A DNA stretch of 64,000 nucleotides from Terriglobia bacterium (lineage in GTDB: Bacteria; Acidobacteriota; Terriglobia; Bryobacterales; Bryobacteraceae). Made by a program: the position numbers and the translations under genes. The DNA lies in assembly GCA_025358575.1 (NCBI GenBank), contig JANYJA010000070.1:28753-92752 (forward strand), in the 5' to 3' direction. Position 1 is the stretch's first letter, and the number at the start of each line of letters is the position of its first letter. Below the pieces are notes generated by a model, which was not told the origin of the DNA, made no database searches, and saw only the letters and a list, made by a program, of their open reading frames with translations. Shown one piece after another: positions 41,936-50,835 of the stretch.

Positions 41936-43225
41936 TCACCCCACGAGCACAACGTGAATATCCATCACGTTCGTGTTCGTGGGTCCCGTAATCACTAAAT
42001 CCCCCAGCGCCTCAAAGTACGGATACGCGTTGTTCCCATCCAGATATTCCGCCGCCCACGGACCTCGCCCAACCGTTCCCCCGTCGGCGATCGCGCCAGC
42101 CGCATCGGTCGGTCCGTCGGTTCCGTCCGTCCCGCAGCTCAACACCACCGTTCGCGGCAGTCCCGCAATATCCATCGCAGCCGCCAGAACGAACTCCTGA
42201 TTGCGCCCGCCTTTGCCCGACCCTCGCAGCGTCACTGTAGTTTCGCCTCCCGTAATAATGCAGGCCGGCGCGGCAACGGGCAGTCCCGACTCGCGAATCT
42301 CACGCGCCATCGCCGCGTGCATGCGCGCCACATCGCGCGTTTCGCCCTGCACGCCGCTCGCTAGGATCAGCGTGCGAAATCCGCGTCGTCGGGCCTCGCG
42401 CGCCGCCGCATTCAGCGCCTGCCGGTTGCTCCCCACCACGATATTGCGGTTGCGACGAAACACCGCATTACCCGGCTGCGGATTCTCCGGAATCGCTTTT
42501 CGCACGCCTTTTTCGATGCGCGTACGCACCGCCGCCGGAACCCGCTCCAACAATTGATACTTGCGCAAAACCGCCCGCGCTACCGCGAATGTCGAGTGGT
42601 CGGGTGCCGTGGGTCCCGAGCCGATCACGTCCAGATCGTCTCCAATCACATCCGAAAGCAGCAGCGCGATCACCGTGGCCGGCGATGCAAGTCTGGAAAG
42701 TTGCCCCCCCTTGATTAGCGAGATGTGCTTCCGAACCGCGTTGATCTCATGGATGTTCGCGCCGCATTCCAGCAGCAGCCGTGTCGTCTCCTGCTTCTGG
42801 GCGAGAGTGACAGGCGTGGCTGGAAGAGGCAGCAGCGCCGATGCCCCACCTGAAATCAGAGCCAGCACCAGATCTCGCCGATTCGCCTGCCGCGCGATCT
42901 CGGCAATCCGTGCCGCTCCGGAAACCCCTCGCTCGTCAGGAATGGGGTGGCCGCATTCGTTCTGCCGAATATGCGCCAGCGCCGCGGTATGGCCGTCTTT
43001 TACGTTGATCAGCCCCCCGGTGATGCGGGCGCCCAATACTCGTTCCACCGCATGCGCCATAGCAGCCGTGGCTTTGCCAGCCCCGACCACAAAAATGCGA
43101 TCAAACCCGCCGAGTTCGGCCTTCAAACCGCGAAGCTCGCGCGCAACCGCGTCCTCCGGATCTGCCGCCGCCAACCCCGCTTCGAAAATGCAAATCGCGC
43201 TTTTCCGGAGCGCGGCAACGTTCAC
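41936..43225 (-). CDS. glycerate 2-kinase (GckA/TtuD family)
   Basis: 429 residues of the DUF4147/MOFRL glycerate kinase family, which phosphorylates glycerate to 2-phosphoglycerate in glyoxylate and serine-related carbon flow. Diagnostic parts are FVVGAGKATAAMAHAVERVL at the N-terminus, GGASALLPLPA, LLSDVIGDDLDVIGSGPT, PACIITGGETTVTLRGSGKG and the C-terminal LSCGTDGTDGPTDAAGAIAD. The length is usual. It lies 7 bp after the DinB gene stop and ends 4 bp from the ECF-operon end, tail to tail. The last residues (NTNVMDIHVVLV) match the family's C-terminus. Confidence 0.9.
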   Translation of the reverse strand: MNVAALRKSAICIFEAGLAAADPEDAVARELRGLKAELGGFDRIFVVGAGKATAAMAHAVERVLGARITGGLINVKDGHTAALAHIRQNECGHPIPDERGVSGAARIAEIARQANRRDLVLALISGGASALLPLPATPVTLAQKQETTRLLLECGANIHEINAVRKHISLIKGGQLSRLASPATVIALLLSDVIGDDLDVIGSGPTAPDHSTFAVARAVLRKYQLLERVPAAVRTRIEKGVRKAIPENPQPGNAVFRRNRNIVVGSNRQALNAAAREARRRGFRTLILASGVQGETRDVARMHAAMAREIRESGLPVAAPACIITGGETTVTLRGSGKGGRNQEFVLAAAMDIAGLPRTVVLSCGTDGTDGPTDAAGAIADGGTVGRGPWAAEYLDGNNAYPYFEALGDLVITGPTNTNVMDIHVVLVG

Positions 43226-43232
43226 GACGGCG

Positions 43233-43781
43233 TCAGCGCTTCTCGGACCACGGTGGAACCACGCCGTTCATCCGCGCGTAGGCGATGCTCTGCCCCAGAT
43301 GCTCCGCCAAGTGTTTGAGGATGAAGAAGTGCACGCCGCGATAGGTTTCGTCTTCACCGAATAGCTTGAGCCTCTTGTCTCCGTCCGAATCGGCAAGCTT
43401 AACCACGGCATTCCGCAAATGCGCAAACGAATCGTGAAGCGCCGCGACGATTTGAGCTCGATCGGTTGTTGAGGTTTCGAATCCTTTGGTTTGGAAAGTC
43501 GCGGGGGCGGGCGTACCGATCAGTGAGGGAATGTTGTAATTCGCGGCGGCGACATGCATGAAAACTTCGCTGACAGACCGAACCCCCTTCTCTGGACGCC
43601 ACGTTAGTTTCTCTTGCGGCATGCTCTCGGCCAAGCTCACGAACTTGGCTTCTTCACCCGACATCTGTCTCAAAAATTCAGCGCGAAATCCGGTTACGCC
43701 GTCGGGCACCGGCACCAGGGTAAGCCGTCCCTGCCCGAAGGCGGAGAAAGCCACGGCGAATAGCGCGATACGAGCAAACAT
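43233..43781 (-). CDS. DinB-like four-helix protein, exported
   Basis: 182 residues with a signal peptide (MFARIALFAVAFSAFGQG) and a DinB/YfiT-type helical bundle. The metal-ligand pattern is spread over SEVFMHVAAANYN and LKHLAEHLGQSIAYARMNG, which would supply the three His residues. DinB proteins are usually cytoplasmic thiol-transferase relatives, so export is a point of interest. Function is unknown. It lies 28 bp after the shikimate kinase stop and 7 bp before the glycerate kinase start. Confidence 0.78.
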   Translation of the reverse strand: MFARIALFAVAFSAFGQGRLTLVPVPDGVTGFRAEFLRQMSGEEAKFVSLAESMPQEKLTWRPEKGVRSVSEVFMHVAAANYNIPSLIGTPAPATFQTKGFETSTTDRAQIVAALHDSFAHLRNAVVKLADSDGDKRLKLFGEDETYRGVHFFILKHLAEHLGQSIAYARMNGVVPPWSEKR

Positions 43782-43809
43782 GCGGGAGATCCTATCACAC
43801 TCCCGTAAC

Positions 43810-44340
43810 TTACTTAAATATCGAAAGCTCCAATATCCGTTCTACATTCTCCATCGGATCGTCGCTTCCAATCTCGACGCGGAATTCGGCGCCGCTATAC
43901 ACCCCCCGACGCTCTTCGTACAGCGCGCGAAAACGACCCATGTCGCGTGCCAGTGGCCGGTCGGTCGCGTTCGATAAGCGGCGCTCGACTACGTCCCGCG
44001 GACAATCCAGCCAGACCGTTACTCCATTGTTCTTGAGAAGCGTATGGTTCACCGGATCGATGAATGCCCCTCCGCCCAGCGCAAGAACCGTCGGCTGCCC
44101 GCACTCAATCCGTCGGACGCGCGCGCGAATCGCATCCGTCTCCAGACGCCTGTATTCGGCCTCACCTCGCGTATCGAAAATCTCAGCCACCGATACACCC
44201 TGCGCGGCAACAATGTCATCGTCAAGATCGCCGAAATGCCATCCAATGCGCTCGGCCAGGCACCGCCCGATCGTCGTCTTTCCCGCGCCCATAAAGCCCA
44301 CCACATAAATTCCAGGAGTTCGCTTCAGCTTGAGGATCAT
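43810..44340 (-). CDS. aroK: shikimate kinase
   Basis: 176 residues. P-loop GFMGAGKTTIGRCLAERIG, Asp-rich shikimate-binding stretch HFGDLDDDIV, and the later glycine loop LALGGGAFIDP that closes on the substrate; all fit shikimate kinase, which makes shikimate 3-phosphate for chorismate synthesis. The gene overlaps the SDR gene by 4 bp (ATGA), so they are translated together. It is separate from other aromatic-pathway genes. A gluconate kinase-like identity is less likely given the length and motifs. Confidence 0.92.
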   Translation of the reverse strand: MILKLKRTPGIYVVGFMGAGKTTIGRCLAERIGWHFGDLDDDIVAAQGVSVAEIFDTRGEAEYRRLETDAIRARVRRIECGQPTVLALGGGAFIDPVNHTLLKNNGVTVWLDCPRDVVERRLSNATDRPLARDMGRFRALYEERRGVYSGAEFRVEIGSDDPMENVERILELSIFK

Positions 44341-45113
44341 TCCCGCGCCCTGTTAGCGGAATTCAACTGCCTTTCGACCAGGCTCGGGAACAGGTGCGCC
44401 AAAACCAGAATCGCCCGCCCTATTTTGGGCGTCACCACGGTGCGCGCGCCCCGCTCGACACCATTTGCGATATCGCGAGCACAATGTTCCGCCGTAATTG
44501 CGAATCGCTTGCCCTTCACAATCGACGCTGGCGGCGCGGAGCCAAGCGCGTGATCCTGGAAACTCGTTTTGACATACCCCGGACAAACGGCCATGGCGTG
44601 GATGCCGTCGCGCTTCAACTCCATTCGAAGGCCTTCCGTTAAGGAACACACCGCGAACTTCGACGCCGAATACAAAGTCAGCCACGGCAGCGTAATTTGA
44701 CCGGCAATTGAACTGATGTTGACGATGGTGCCGGTGCCGCGCGCGCGCATAGGGGGGGTTACGGCCTGGGCCATCGCCAGCGCGGCAAAGAAATTCAATT
44801 CAAACAGCGCGCGGGCTTCGGCCATCGGCGCTTCCCATGCCGGCCAATAAATTCCCCTGCCAGCGTTGTTGATTAAGATATCGATCTCGCCAAAACGTTC
44901 CAGTGTGCGCGAAACCACTCGTGACCGCACCTCATCTTCGGTGATGTCGCCAGCCGTGATCAAGGCCGCAGCGCCTCCAACCTCCTCCAACTTGCTCTGC
45001 GAGCGGGCCGTGAGCGAGAGCCGCGCCCCGCGCTTCTGAAGCTCGCGCGCGCAAGCTGCGCCGATACCCTCGGAGGCGCCGGTAATCAGAACCACCTTCC
45101 CTTTGAGCGTCAT
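44337..45113 (-). CDS. short-chain dehydrogenase/reductase
   Basis: 258 residues with cofactor motif LITGASEGIGAACARELQKR, NNAGRG, catalytic Ser/Tyr/Lys set (NISSIAGQ and LYSASKFAVCSLTEGL) and AVCPGYVKTSF. A slightly longer frame to 45134 exists, but MTLKGKVVLITG is the normal SDR start and is preferred. The C-terminus has a hydrophobic helix (IGRAILVLAHLFPSLVERQL), suggesting membrane association. It overlaps aroK by 4 bp and follows the transglutaminase-like gene by 33 bp, so it could be read through from the large cluster. Its substrate is unknown. Confidence 0.87.
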   Translation of the reverse strand: MTLKGKVVLITGASEGIGAACARELQKRGARLSLTARSQSKLEEVGGAAALITAGDITEDEVRSRVVSRTLERFGEIDILINNAGRGIYWPAWEAPMAEARALFELNFFAALAMAQAVTPPMRARGTGTIVNISSIAGQITLPWLTLYSASKFAVCSLTEGLRMELKRDGIHAMAVCPGYVKTSFQDHALGSAPPASIVKGKRFAITAEHCARDIANGVERGARTVVTPKIGRAILVLAHLFPSLVERQLNSANRARE

Positions 45114-45146
45114 GCTTGGTCTCGGAAAACGCACTCATGGTAGCAC

Positions 45147-45836
45147 TCACTCGGGTAACCGGTGAATGGGCTTGCCGTCATAAGTGATTTTAAAAATCAG
45201 CCGGCCTAGCCACGTCCGCTTATCCAGTTTGCGCAGTAGTTCATCGCGAGTGTCGAAGAAACCGCCGTCCGCCGCAACCACTTTTGCCAAGCTGAATTGC
45301 GGACACCCTGCCTTTTCCGACTTGCCGAAATAATCCACGGGCGCGTGTTGAACGGCGTCGAACATCGATTCGCCCAGATTCGTGAATGGATGCGTCGCGC
45401 CTGCCGCCAGAGTCGCGATGGAACCGTAAATCTCATCCATGTCTACCCAGGCATCCTCGAACCAAAACTGCGGCCACGCCATCAAAATCCCCTTCTTCGG
45501 CAGCAACAGTCGAAGTTTCGAGAGCCGCGAATACCAGAACGTGCGATCAAGCCACAAAGCACGGACCCGCGTCGGTATCCCGCGCGCGCGCGCCAACGCT
45601 TCTAAGCAGGCCATTCGTTGACTGCAGGATCCCTGGTTCAATTCAAAAATCCGCGAAGCCGGCAGGGTTTCTTCAATCGAATAGACGGGTCGCATCACTT
45701 TCGAAATATGGCTATGCGCGCCCCGCAGAAATTCGCGCTGGCCCGGCGTCGATTCGCTGACCAGCGCCGCCACGCGCTGTACCTCGGGATGCTTATAGTC
45801 CAGAATCGCCGTCGGCAGTAGATTTGAATCCGTCAT
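45147..45836 (-). CDS. transglutaminase-like protein
   Basis: 229 residues. The segment GSCSQRMACLEALARARGIP then TRVRALWLDRTFW has the transglutaminase-fold Cys context (a Cys at the start of a helix, followed by the Arg/Val strand). The region where the catalytic His-Asp pair should lie reads AWPQFWFEDAWVDMDE: the Asp (VDMD) is kept but the usual HAW is replaced by WPQFW, so the His is apparently missing. It may be a non-peptidase binder. It is the last of the six tightly packed genes and starts on the stop codon of the membrane-protein gene (ATGA). No signal peptide is evident. Confidence 0.6.
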   Translation of the reverse strand: MTDSNLLPTAILDYKHPEVQRVAALVSESTPGQREFLRGAHSHISKVMRPVYSIEETLPASRIFELNQGSCSQRMACLEALARARGIPTRVRALWLDRTFWYSRLSKLRLLLPKKGILMAWPQFWFEDAWVDMDEIYGSIATLAAGATHPFTNLGESMFDAVQHAPVDYFGKSEKAGCPQFSLAKVVAADGGFFDTRDELLRKLDKRTWLGRLIFKITYDGKPIHRLPE

Positions 45837-46429
45837 CGTGCGCCCAACTCAGGAGCGGCACTCGGTGTCAGTTTGGTAAAGAGGCGGATCGCCAGGCAAA
45901 CCAGCACCGATCCTGTCATCAGGTACCCGAGAATGTTTACTGACCCCTTGAAAATCACCACCGAGGAAACGAAGAATATCCCGATCACCACAATGTGACT
46001 GATCACGCGTTCGATGCGCACCCAACGATGTGATGCATCCGCGGTCCAGGCTAGCACTACGTCGAGCCCCCACAGCCCGGTCAGCAAAAAGTTCGGACCG
46101 GCAATCTTCACGCCCTGGTGAGAAAACACTTCCGAAAGACTCCCGTGATAGTGCACGAATACCGCGTAATAAAAGTGAACCAGATAGGCAAGATAGCCGA
46201 ACGTCCAAAACAGTGTCCAGTAATTTCGCTGGTGCTGCGTATCTCCGGGGAGAATGAAAAGGCAAAGCGAAGGGATGGTCAGTGCCAAACTCGCCCATAT
46301 CGCATAGATCATGCGATATTTCGGCAGAGCCTGCGTGGCTTCCGCGGCAAGAAGCGCCATTGAGACTAACAGGGCAAAAGGGACAAAAGTGTTAGTGAAC
46401 TCGGTAAGTGTGATATCGCGCGCTTTCAT
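45833..46429 (-). CDS. six-span integral membrane protein of unknown function
   Basis: 198 residues with about six hydrophobic spans. They begin at residue ~14 (FVPFALLVSMALLAAEATQ) and include IWASLALTIPSLCLFIL, YWTLFWTFGYLAYLVHFYYA, FLLTGLWGLDVVLAW, HIVVIGIFFVSSVVIF and LMTGSVLVCLAIRLF. A cluster of His/Tyr residues (VHFYYAVFVHYHG) at the third span's end could bind heme or a quinone, which would fit the redox context, but this is only a guess. I chose ATG 46429, 2 nt after the upstream stop. A longer frame to 46504 overlaps the cytochrome gene. Confidence 0.65.
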   Translation of the reverse strand: MKARDITLTEFTNTFVPFALLVSMALLAAEATQALPKYRMIYAIWASLALTIPSLCLFILPGDTQHQRNYWTLFWTFGYLAYLVHFYYAVFVHYHGSLSEVFSHQGVKIAGPNFLLTGLWGLDVVLAWTADASHRWVRIERVISHIVVIGIFFVSSVVIFKGSVNILGYLMTGSVLVCLAIRLFTKLTPSAAPELGAR

Positions 46430-46431
46430 GA

Positions 46432-48024
46432 TTAGATTGTCTTTAAGTACTCGATTAAGTCGGCGAGTTCGGGTTGGTTCCAGCCCGGGCCATTGTACGC
46501 CCAAGGGTAGTCGTGGCCTTTATATGAGTTGCCGGGCTGAGCAGTGTCGAACATAAAATAGCGCTTCAGGTCCGGCCGGTCGGGCGCAATCAGGCCCACA
46601 TCCTTAGGGTCGTATGTATTGTCGCCGCGATAGAAAAGCGCCCGCCTGGGTTTCAAGTTGATCAGCTCGGCCAGTGTGTTGACGCTGCCGTTATGCAAGT
46701 AGGGAGCGCGCGCGTAAACCGATTCCAGAGTGTTATTGATGTATCCGTGCGTTGTTCCCGCGGGGCCAGGCCGAATATCCTCGCGCCTCGGCTTTAGCGG
46801 ATGCCCCGGCGGGAAGTGGTCGAAAAGGACTTGCGCCAGCACATCGTAATACCGGAAGCTGACACGTTCCCGATCCGTTCCGATCTGGTTTGCCGGAATC
46901 ACCTCGTCGTGCCTCGCGCCTTGCACCCAGTCGGACGCGCCTTGGCGATGCCCGTGGCACGAATCGCAGTGCGTCATATACACCACTTTTCCGCGCTCGG
47001 CTTTCTTGCTGTCCGGAGGCGCATCCGGAAAGATGTCCGCAAACTTCGGCGCCTGTAATTTCATGGTGTAATCAATCGCGTTCGTCACGGATGACGAGAT
47101 ATCCGGCAGAATCAAGTTGTTCATTGTTGCGCCCACAGCAATGGCCGCGAGCACGCTTCGCGTAAGTCGATTGTGTACGCTGCCGTCGAACTGTCCCCAG
47201 TCGCGGTGTTCCTGCTCAAGCAGCGCCGGGATCTTGCAATAGCCATGATCCAGCAAGGCGGGCCGGTTCATGATGTTCCGAACCAGATTCCGAAAAGGCT
47301 GCGTGCGGGAGGGGCCGTTGGGCATCATCGCCGCGTTACGAAGGTCGGCGCCCCCATAAGGCGCGTCAAGGCGCGGCAGAGTGCCTTGCACGGTCTTTCT
47401 GGTTTGCAAGAGCCACGCGGCAATCATGCCCTTCTCCGCGATTCCAAGACTCTTGTGAAACTCCCGCTCGTACGTATCGATAAGGCTTTTAGCCGTCATG
47501 CGCTTTTCGTCGAGCACCGACGTTTTGAACGCATCCACCCACGCGATGAAATCGAGCGAGAGGGTCCCCATGCCATAGATCACTTGACCCTTATCGGAGT
47601 CGTTGCGGCGAATCACCGCCGTGTGGCACAGCGAGCAGTTGACTCCCGCGAACAATACTGGCGAAGGGCCGCCGGACTGGGGCCGCCGCGTGGATACAAA
47701 GAACCCGACCGGCAGACCTTCATTCACCCCAGGCGTGCCCGGGATGAATCCAAACTGCTGCACCCAATCGCCGGCTTCCGCGCCGCCCGGCTGAAAGTTC
47801 TCCGGAAACATGACCGGCAATACTTGAAGCACCGGAAGCGGCATAATCTCCGTTCCGGTGTCGCCGTAAAGAAAGGCATCTCGGCCCGTGCGCGTCTGCG
47901 TTTTCAGCCAGGAGTTCTCCGCGATCAGCAGGCTCAGCGTTCCAAGCAAAAGCAGTCCGGCGATCACAATCGATGTGGCCTGCCCCGCCCGAATCCACTT
48001 ATCGCGCGCGCGAATGTCGCTCAC
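46432..48024 (-). CDS. RoxA-like diheme c-type cytochrome
   Basis: About 530 residues. An N-terminal membrane anchor (SIVIAGLLLLGTLSLLIAE) is followed by two heme c motifs, NCSLCH (GVNCSLCHTAV) and CDSCH (MTHCDSCHGHRQG). Between them lie HRDWGQFDGSVHNRLTRSV and ATMNNLILPDISSSV. The C-terminus (VYARAPYLHNGSVNTLAELI) matches the family pattern near the second heme. This layout fits the RoxA/diheme peroxidase-like group, whose founding member cleaves rubber with oxygen. Other members are of unknown function. I chose GTG 48024 because AGGAG lies 10 nt upstream and its GTGA overlaps the upstream stop. Confidence 0.72.
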   Translation of the reverse strand: MSDIRARDKWIRAGQATSIVIAGLLLLGTLSLLIAENSWLKTQTRTGRDAFLYGDTGTEIMPLPVLQVLPVMFPENFQPGGAEAGDWVQQFGFIPGTPGVNEGLPVGFFVSTRRPQSGGPSPVLFAGVNCSLCHTAVIRRNDSDKGQVIYGMGTLSLDFIAWVDAFKTSVLDEKRMTAKSLIDTYEREFHKSLGIAEKGMIAAWLLQTRKTVQGTLPRLDAPYGGADLRNAAMMPNGPSRTQPFRNLVRNIMNRPALLDHGYCKIPALLEQEHRDWGQFDGSVHNRLTRSVLAAIAVGATMNNLILPDISSSVTNAIDYTMKLQAPKFADIFPDAPPDSKKAERGKVVYMTHCDSCHGHRQGASDWVQGARHDEVIPANQIGTDRERVSFRYYDVLAQVLFDHFPPGHPLKPRREDIRPGPAGTTHGYINNTLESVYARAPYLHNGSVNTLAELINLKPRRALFYRGDNTYDPKDVGLIAPDRPDLKRYFMFDTAQPGNSYKGHDYPWAYNGPGWNQPELADLIEYLKTI

Positions 48025-49376
48025 GAGTGCCACTGCTCCTGATGCGCCGCCTGAGTCTCCGAGTAGCCCTTCTTGAAAAACTTATCGTAATACTCCAGAT
48101 CCAGATGGTGCGCCTGAATCCAAACACCTGGCACATACATCGCGTCCACATGCGCGGGAAATCGGCCGTAAGTATCGAAAATGTAATTGCAGATATCTTT
48201 ACAGCACTGAATAACTTCAGGCGTATAGCGGGGAACCTCGTCAAGATACGTCTGTGTCAACTCCGGCTTAAACACGTTGTTGAAGTACTTCGGATCGCTA
48301 TAAAGTCCACTCTTGCCGTACTTGTGCTCAATGAGGGCATCGACGGCGTCATTCATATTCTTAAAATATGGAGGGCAAAAAGCCTGGAGCACGCCATCGA
48401 GCCCCACCGGATTCGGTTGCCACGCCGGCAGCGGAGTAATGGGCTTCTTCAGGAGCCTGCCAAGCTTGAAAGCGGGTTTCTCGAAGCGAAACCCAAGCGC
48501 CTTCCCATATTTGTCGCGCGAACTGGGAGCACCCAACAAATAGGGGCCCGCGAAGGCTGCGTGTACCCATCCACCCAGGCCCATCGCCTGAATGGTCAGC
48601 AGCAAATTCTGCAACAGAAGGTCCGCTTCAATGTGGATGCGAAACGTATTCATCATGCCCAGCGGAATGGAGTAATTCTTATTGAGAAATCCGCTCCGCA
48701 CGTATTTAGCGCAGCCCGCTTTGCGGTAAAAGTTCCAGTCGTCGATGAATGTTGGACGAAATCCCTCGGCCTGAGAGAGCAGGTACATAATTCCATTGAT
48801 GTACTGCTTACTAAGATCCACCACCGGCACGAAGATGGTGCTGCCAGCGACGTTCGAGACAAAGCGATTTCGCCCGACATAGCATGGAAACTCTCGCGGA
48901 AGGTCCAGACGCTGGTCCAGCACTTTCACTTTACAAAGCTCCGTATATTGAATCAGCTTTTCCGGAGTCAAGTCCCCTTGCAGAAAATAAGGATCAACGT
49001 TAGCGGGCTGCTTCAACAAGTAAGTGCCCGTATCGTTGAGCATGAAGAAATGCGTGGCTTGCGCGTTGTCCGGGCTGCTCGCCGCGCGGCCGAAGATTTC
49101 CAGCATTGGCGACCCCAGAAGCCGCTCGCCGTTGGGCGCTTCGAACGGCATGTCAGGCATCGTGACGCCCGTGATCCCCGTGACTGAGATCAGCATCGCT
49201 TCTTCCAGAGCGCTCAGGGGTTGCGCCGCCTGGGTGGATGTATAGCTCAAATGACCGGCCGGCAGTGACGCGATACCTTTACTGATCCGTCGCGAGCGGC
49301 GATGGAACAGCGCGCTAAACAGCGGATAGCGCAGCGTCTCTTCAAACCCTTTCGGTAAATCGTTTTGCGGGCTCAC
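48021..49376 (-). CDS. nitroreductase-like protein, uncharacterised
   Basis: 451 residues, start GTG 49376 with GAGAGG upstream and GTGA overlap with the upstream stop. The chain is long and aromatic-rich. The stretch ADLLLQNLLLTIQAMGLGGW and the N-terminal PLSALEEAMLISVTGITGVT resemble two signature helices of the nitroreductase fold, which binds FMN. The middle and end (DAMYVPGVWIQAHHLDLEYY) match nothing I know. A flavin site cannot be confirmed by eye. The neighbours, a GMC flavoenzyme and a diheme cytochrome, favour a redox enzyme. Alternatives are an unrelated alpha/beta fold or an oxygenase. No signal peptide is present. Confidence 0.45.
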   Translation of the reverse strand: MSPQNDLPKGFEETLRYPLFSALFHRRSRRISKGIASLPAGHLSYTSTQAAQPLSALEEAMLISVTGITGVTMPDMPFEAPNGERLLGSPMLEIFGRAASSPDNAQATHFFMLNDTGTYLLKQPANVDPYFLQGDLTPEKLIQYTELCKVKVLDQRLDLPREFPCYVGRNRFVSNVAGSTIFVPVVDLSKQYINGIMYLLSQAEGFRPTFIDDWNFYRKAGCAKYVRSGFLNKNYSIPLGMMNTFRIHIEADLLLQNLLLTIQAMGLGGWVHAAFAGPYLLGAPSSRDKYGKALGFRFEKPAFKLGRLLKKPITPLPAWQPNPVGLDGVLQAFCPPYFKNMNDAVDALIEHKYGKSGLYSDPKYFNNVFKPELTQTYLDEVPRYTPEVIQCCKDICNYIFDTYGRFPAHVDAMYVPGVWIQAHHLDLEYYDKFFKKGYSETQAAHQEQWHS

Positions 49377-50827
49377 AGTGTCCTCTCCCCCGCGGCGTGT
49401 GCCAGCCGGTAGGCCCATCGAACGTTGTTGTTAGCGGTCGCCCAGATCATCGTGTTGTGATGCAGTGAAGGCAAAATCGCAAGCTTCCACGGCCTAAGAT
49501 TTACGTCGGCCGCCGCTTGCTCCTCGCCCGCGTTCTCCTTGATTACCGAAGCGTAGAGCGATTGCAGATAATCGCCATACCGGCTTAAATTCTGGGCGGA
49601 GGCAACCGGACCGTGTCCAGGAACGAATCGAGCGTTAGGGTAATCGGTCGTGAGTTTTCGGATAGCCAGAATCATACCCGGAATAGACGTGCCTCCTTCT
49701 GGCTGATCCATAAACGGATAGTAACTATTGAAAACCAAGTCGCCGGTAGCTACGATGTTATCCGCGGGCAGAAATACCCATAGATCGCCCGCCGTGTGCG
49801 CCGGCGGCGGATGCACCAGCGATAGCTTCTTCGATCCCACTTGAAGATCCGCCCCGGAATCGGGAATTAATTGGGTCGGCACTCCGCTATCATGCCCGGC
49901 CCACCAATCGTTGTCCCACCTACGCATCAACGCCGGCACACTCGCGTGCGCGATCTTCCGCGCGCTGGGATATAGTGAGTTCCCCTGAGTGTGATCGTAA
50001 TGGTAATGGGTATTCACCACCTTCGTGACCGGCGATGTTACATTAGTATCGATCCAATGGTGCAGCGACTTCGAACCCGGCGAAAATTTGGTGTCCACTA
50101 GGAGCGCGTCGCCGCCATCTTCCACCACCAGCGAATTGCCGCCCCCGCCCGTAACCACATTGACGCCCGGCGCCAGTTGCGTTGCCGTCAGTTTCACGAA
50201 TGACGAGTAAAACCAGGCCCCTCCAATTCCGCCAGCCAGCAGCAACAGAATCGCGATTGTCACAATCCAAAAGAGCAGGTAGCTCTTCTTTGGAAGCTTC
50301 GCGGGATCAAGCTGGCCCGTCGCTTTGTAATGCTGCTCCAGCATCGCCGCGCCCTTCAGCGATTCATCCTTTACGAAAGTAAAGTGGATAATCCAGAACT
50401 TCTTGATGAGATTAAATCCGCCGCCCGTGCCCTGCTCCCACGATCCGAATCTCGTGCGCCCATTGCCTAAATCTTCCACATGATAAGTGTGACGTGCATA
50501 CATACCCGGCAGAGCGGTTACTTCCCAGGTGACTTTCTTCCTGTCTTCCACTTCCACTATGTTGGCGATCGACCACATCTTATAGAGGTATTGCGGCTTG
50601 ATCGGCTGAAAAGCCCAGATCAAATGCTTCCCGATCTTGAGGTCTCGATTGTGCCCCCAGAAAAAGCACTTGTTCCATCGAGGCCAGTAGTTTGCGCGGC
50701 GAAAGCATTCCCAAAATATATCGATGGGGATATCGACATCCACCGTGCCCTGAACGGGCTCCATGTCGTGTGTGCCGGCCAAATACCGCGCCCGCGCCCC
50801 ATCGTTCCCTGACGGCGGTAAATTCAT
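49373..50827 (-). CDS. SRPBCC-transmembrane-metallo-beta-lactamase fusion protein
   Basis: 484 residues. Residues ~25-150 form an SRPBCC/START-like pocket (GTVDVDIPIDIFWECFRRAN, VTWEVTALPGMYARHTYHVE). A single span lies at ~184-210 (LFWIVTIAILLLLAGGIGG). Residues ~215-484 form a metallo-beta-lactamase fold with a complete metal set: H274, H276, D278, H279 (THYHYDHTQG), H344, D363 (TGDLVF) and H405 (PGHGP). One side may bind a hydrophobic ligand and the other hydrolyse it across a membrane (inference). AGGAG lies 5 nt before ATG and overlaps the upstream stop. The fusion is unusual to me. Confidence 0.85.
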   Translation of the reverse strand: MNLPPSGNDGARARYLAGTHDMEPVQGTVDVDIPIDIFWECFRRANYWPRWNKCFFWGHNRDLKIGKHLIWAFQPIKPQYLYKMWSIANIVEVEDRKKVTWEVTALPGMYARHTYHVEDLGNGRTRFGSWEQGTGGGFNLIKKFWIIHFTFVKDESLKGAAMLEQHYKATGQLDPAKLPKKSYLLFWIVTIAILLLLAGGIGGAWFYSSFVKLTATQLAPGVNVVTGGGGNSLVVEDGGDALLVDTKFSPGSKSLHHWIDTNVTSPVTKVVNTHYHYDHTQGNSLYPSARKIAHASVPALMRRWDNDWWAGHDSGVPTQLIPDSGADLQVGSKKLSLVHPPPAHTAGDLWVFLPADNIVATGDLVFNSYYPFMDQPEGGTSIPGMILAIRKLTTDYPNARFVPGHGPVASAQNLSRYGDYLQSLYASVIKENAGEEQAAADVNLRPWKLAILPSLHHNTMIWATANNNVRWAYRLAHAAGERTL

Positions 50828-50835
50828 CGACTCTC

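Noticed and set aside
47973..49187. A 404-residue open frame on the plus strand
   Set aside because: It is antisense to the nitroreductase-like and diheme genes, with no domain pattern and no SD. Both real genes have motifs and coupled starts.
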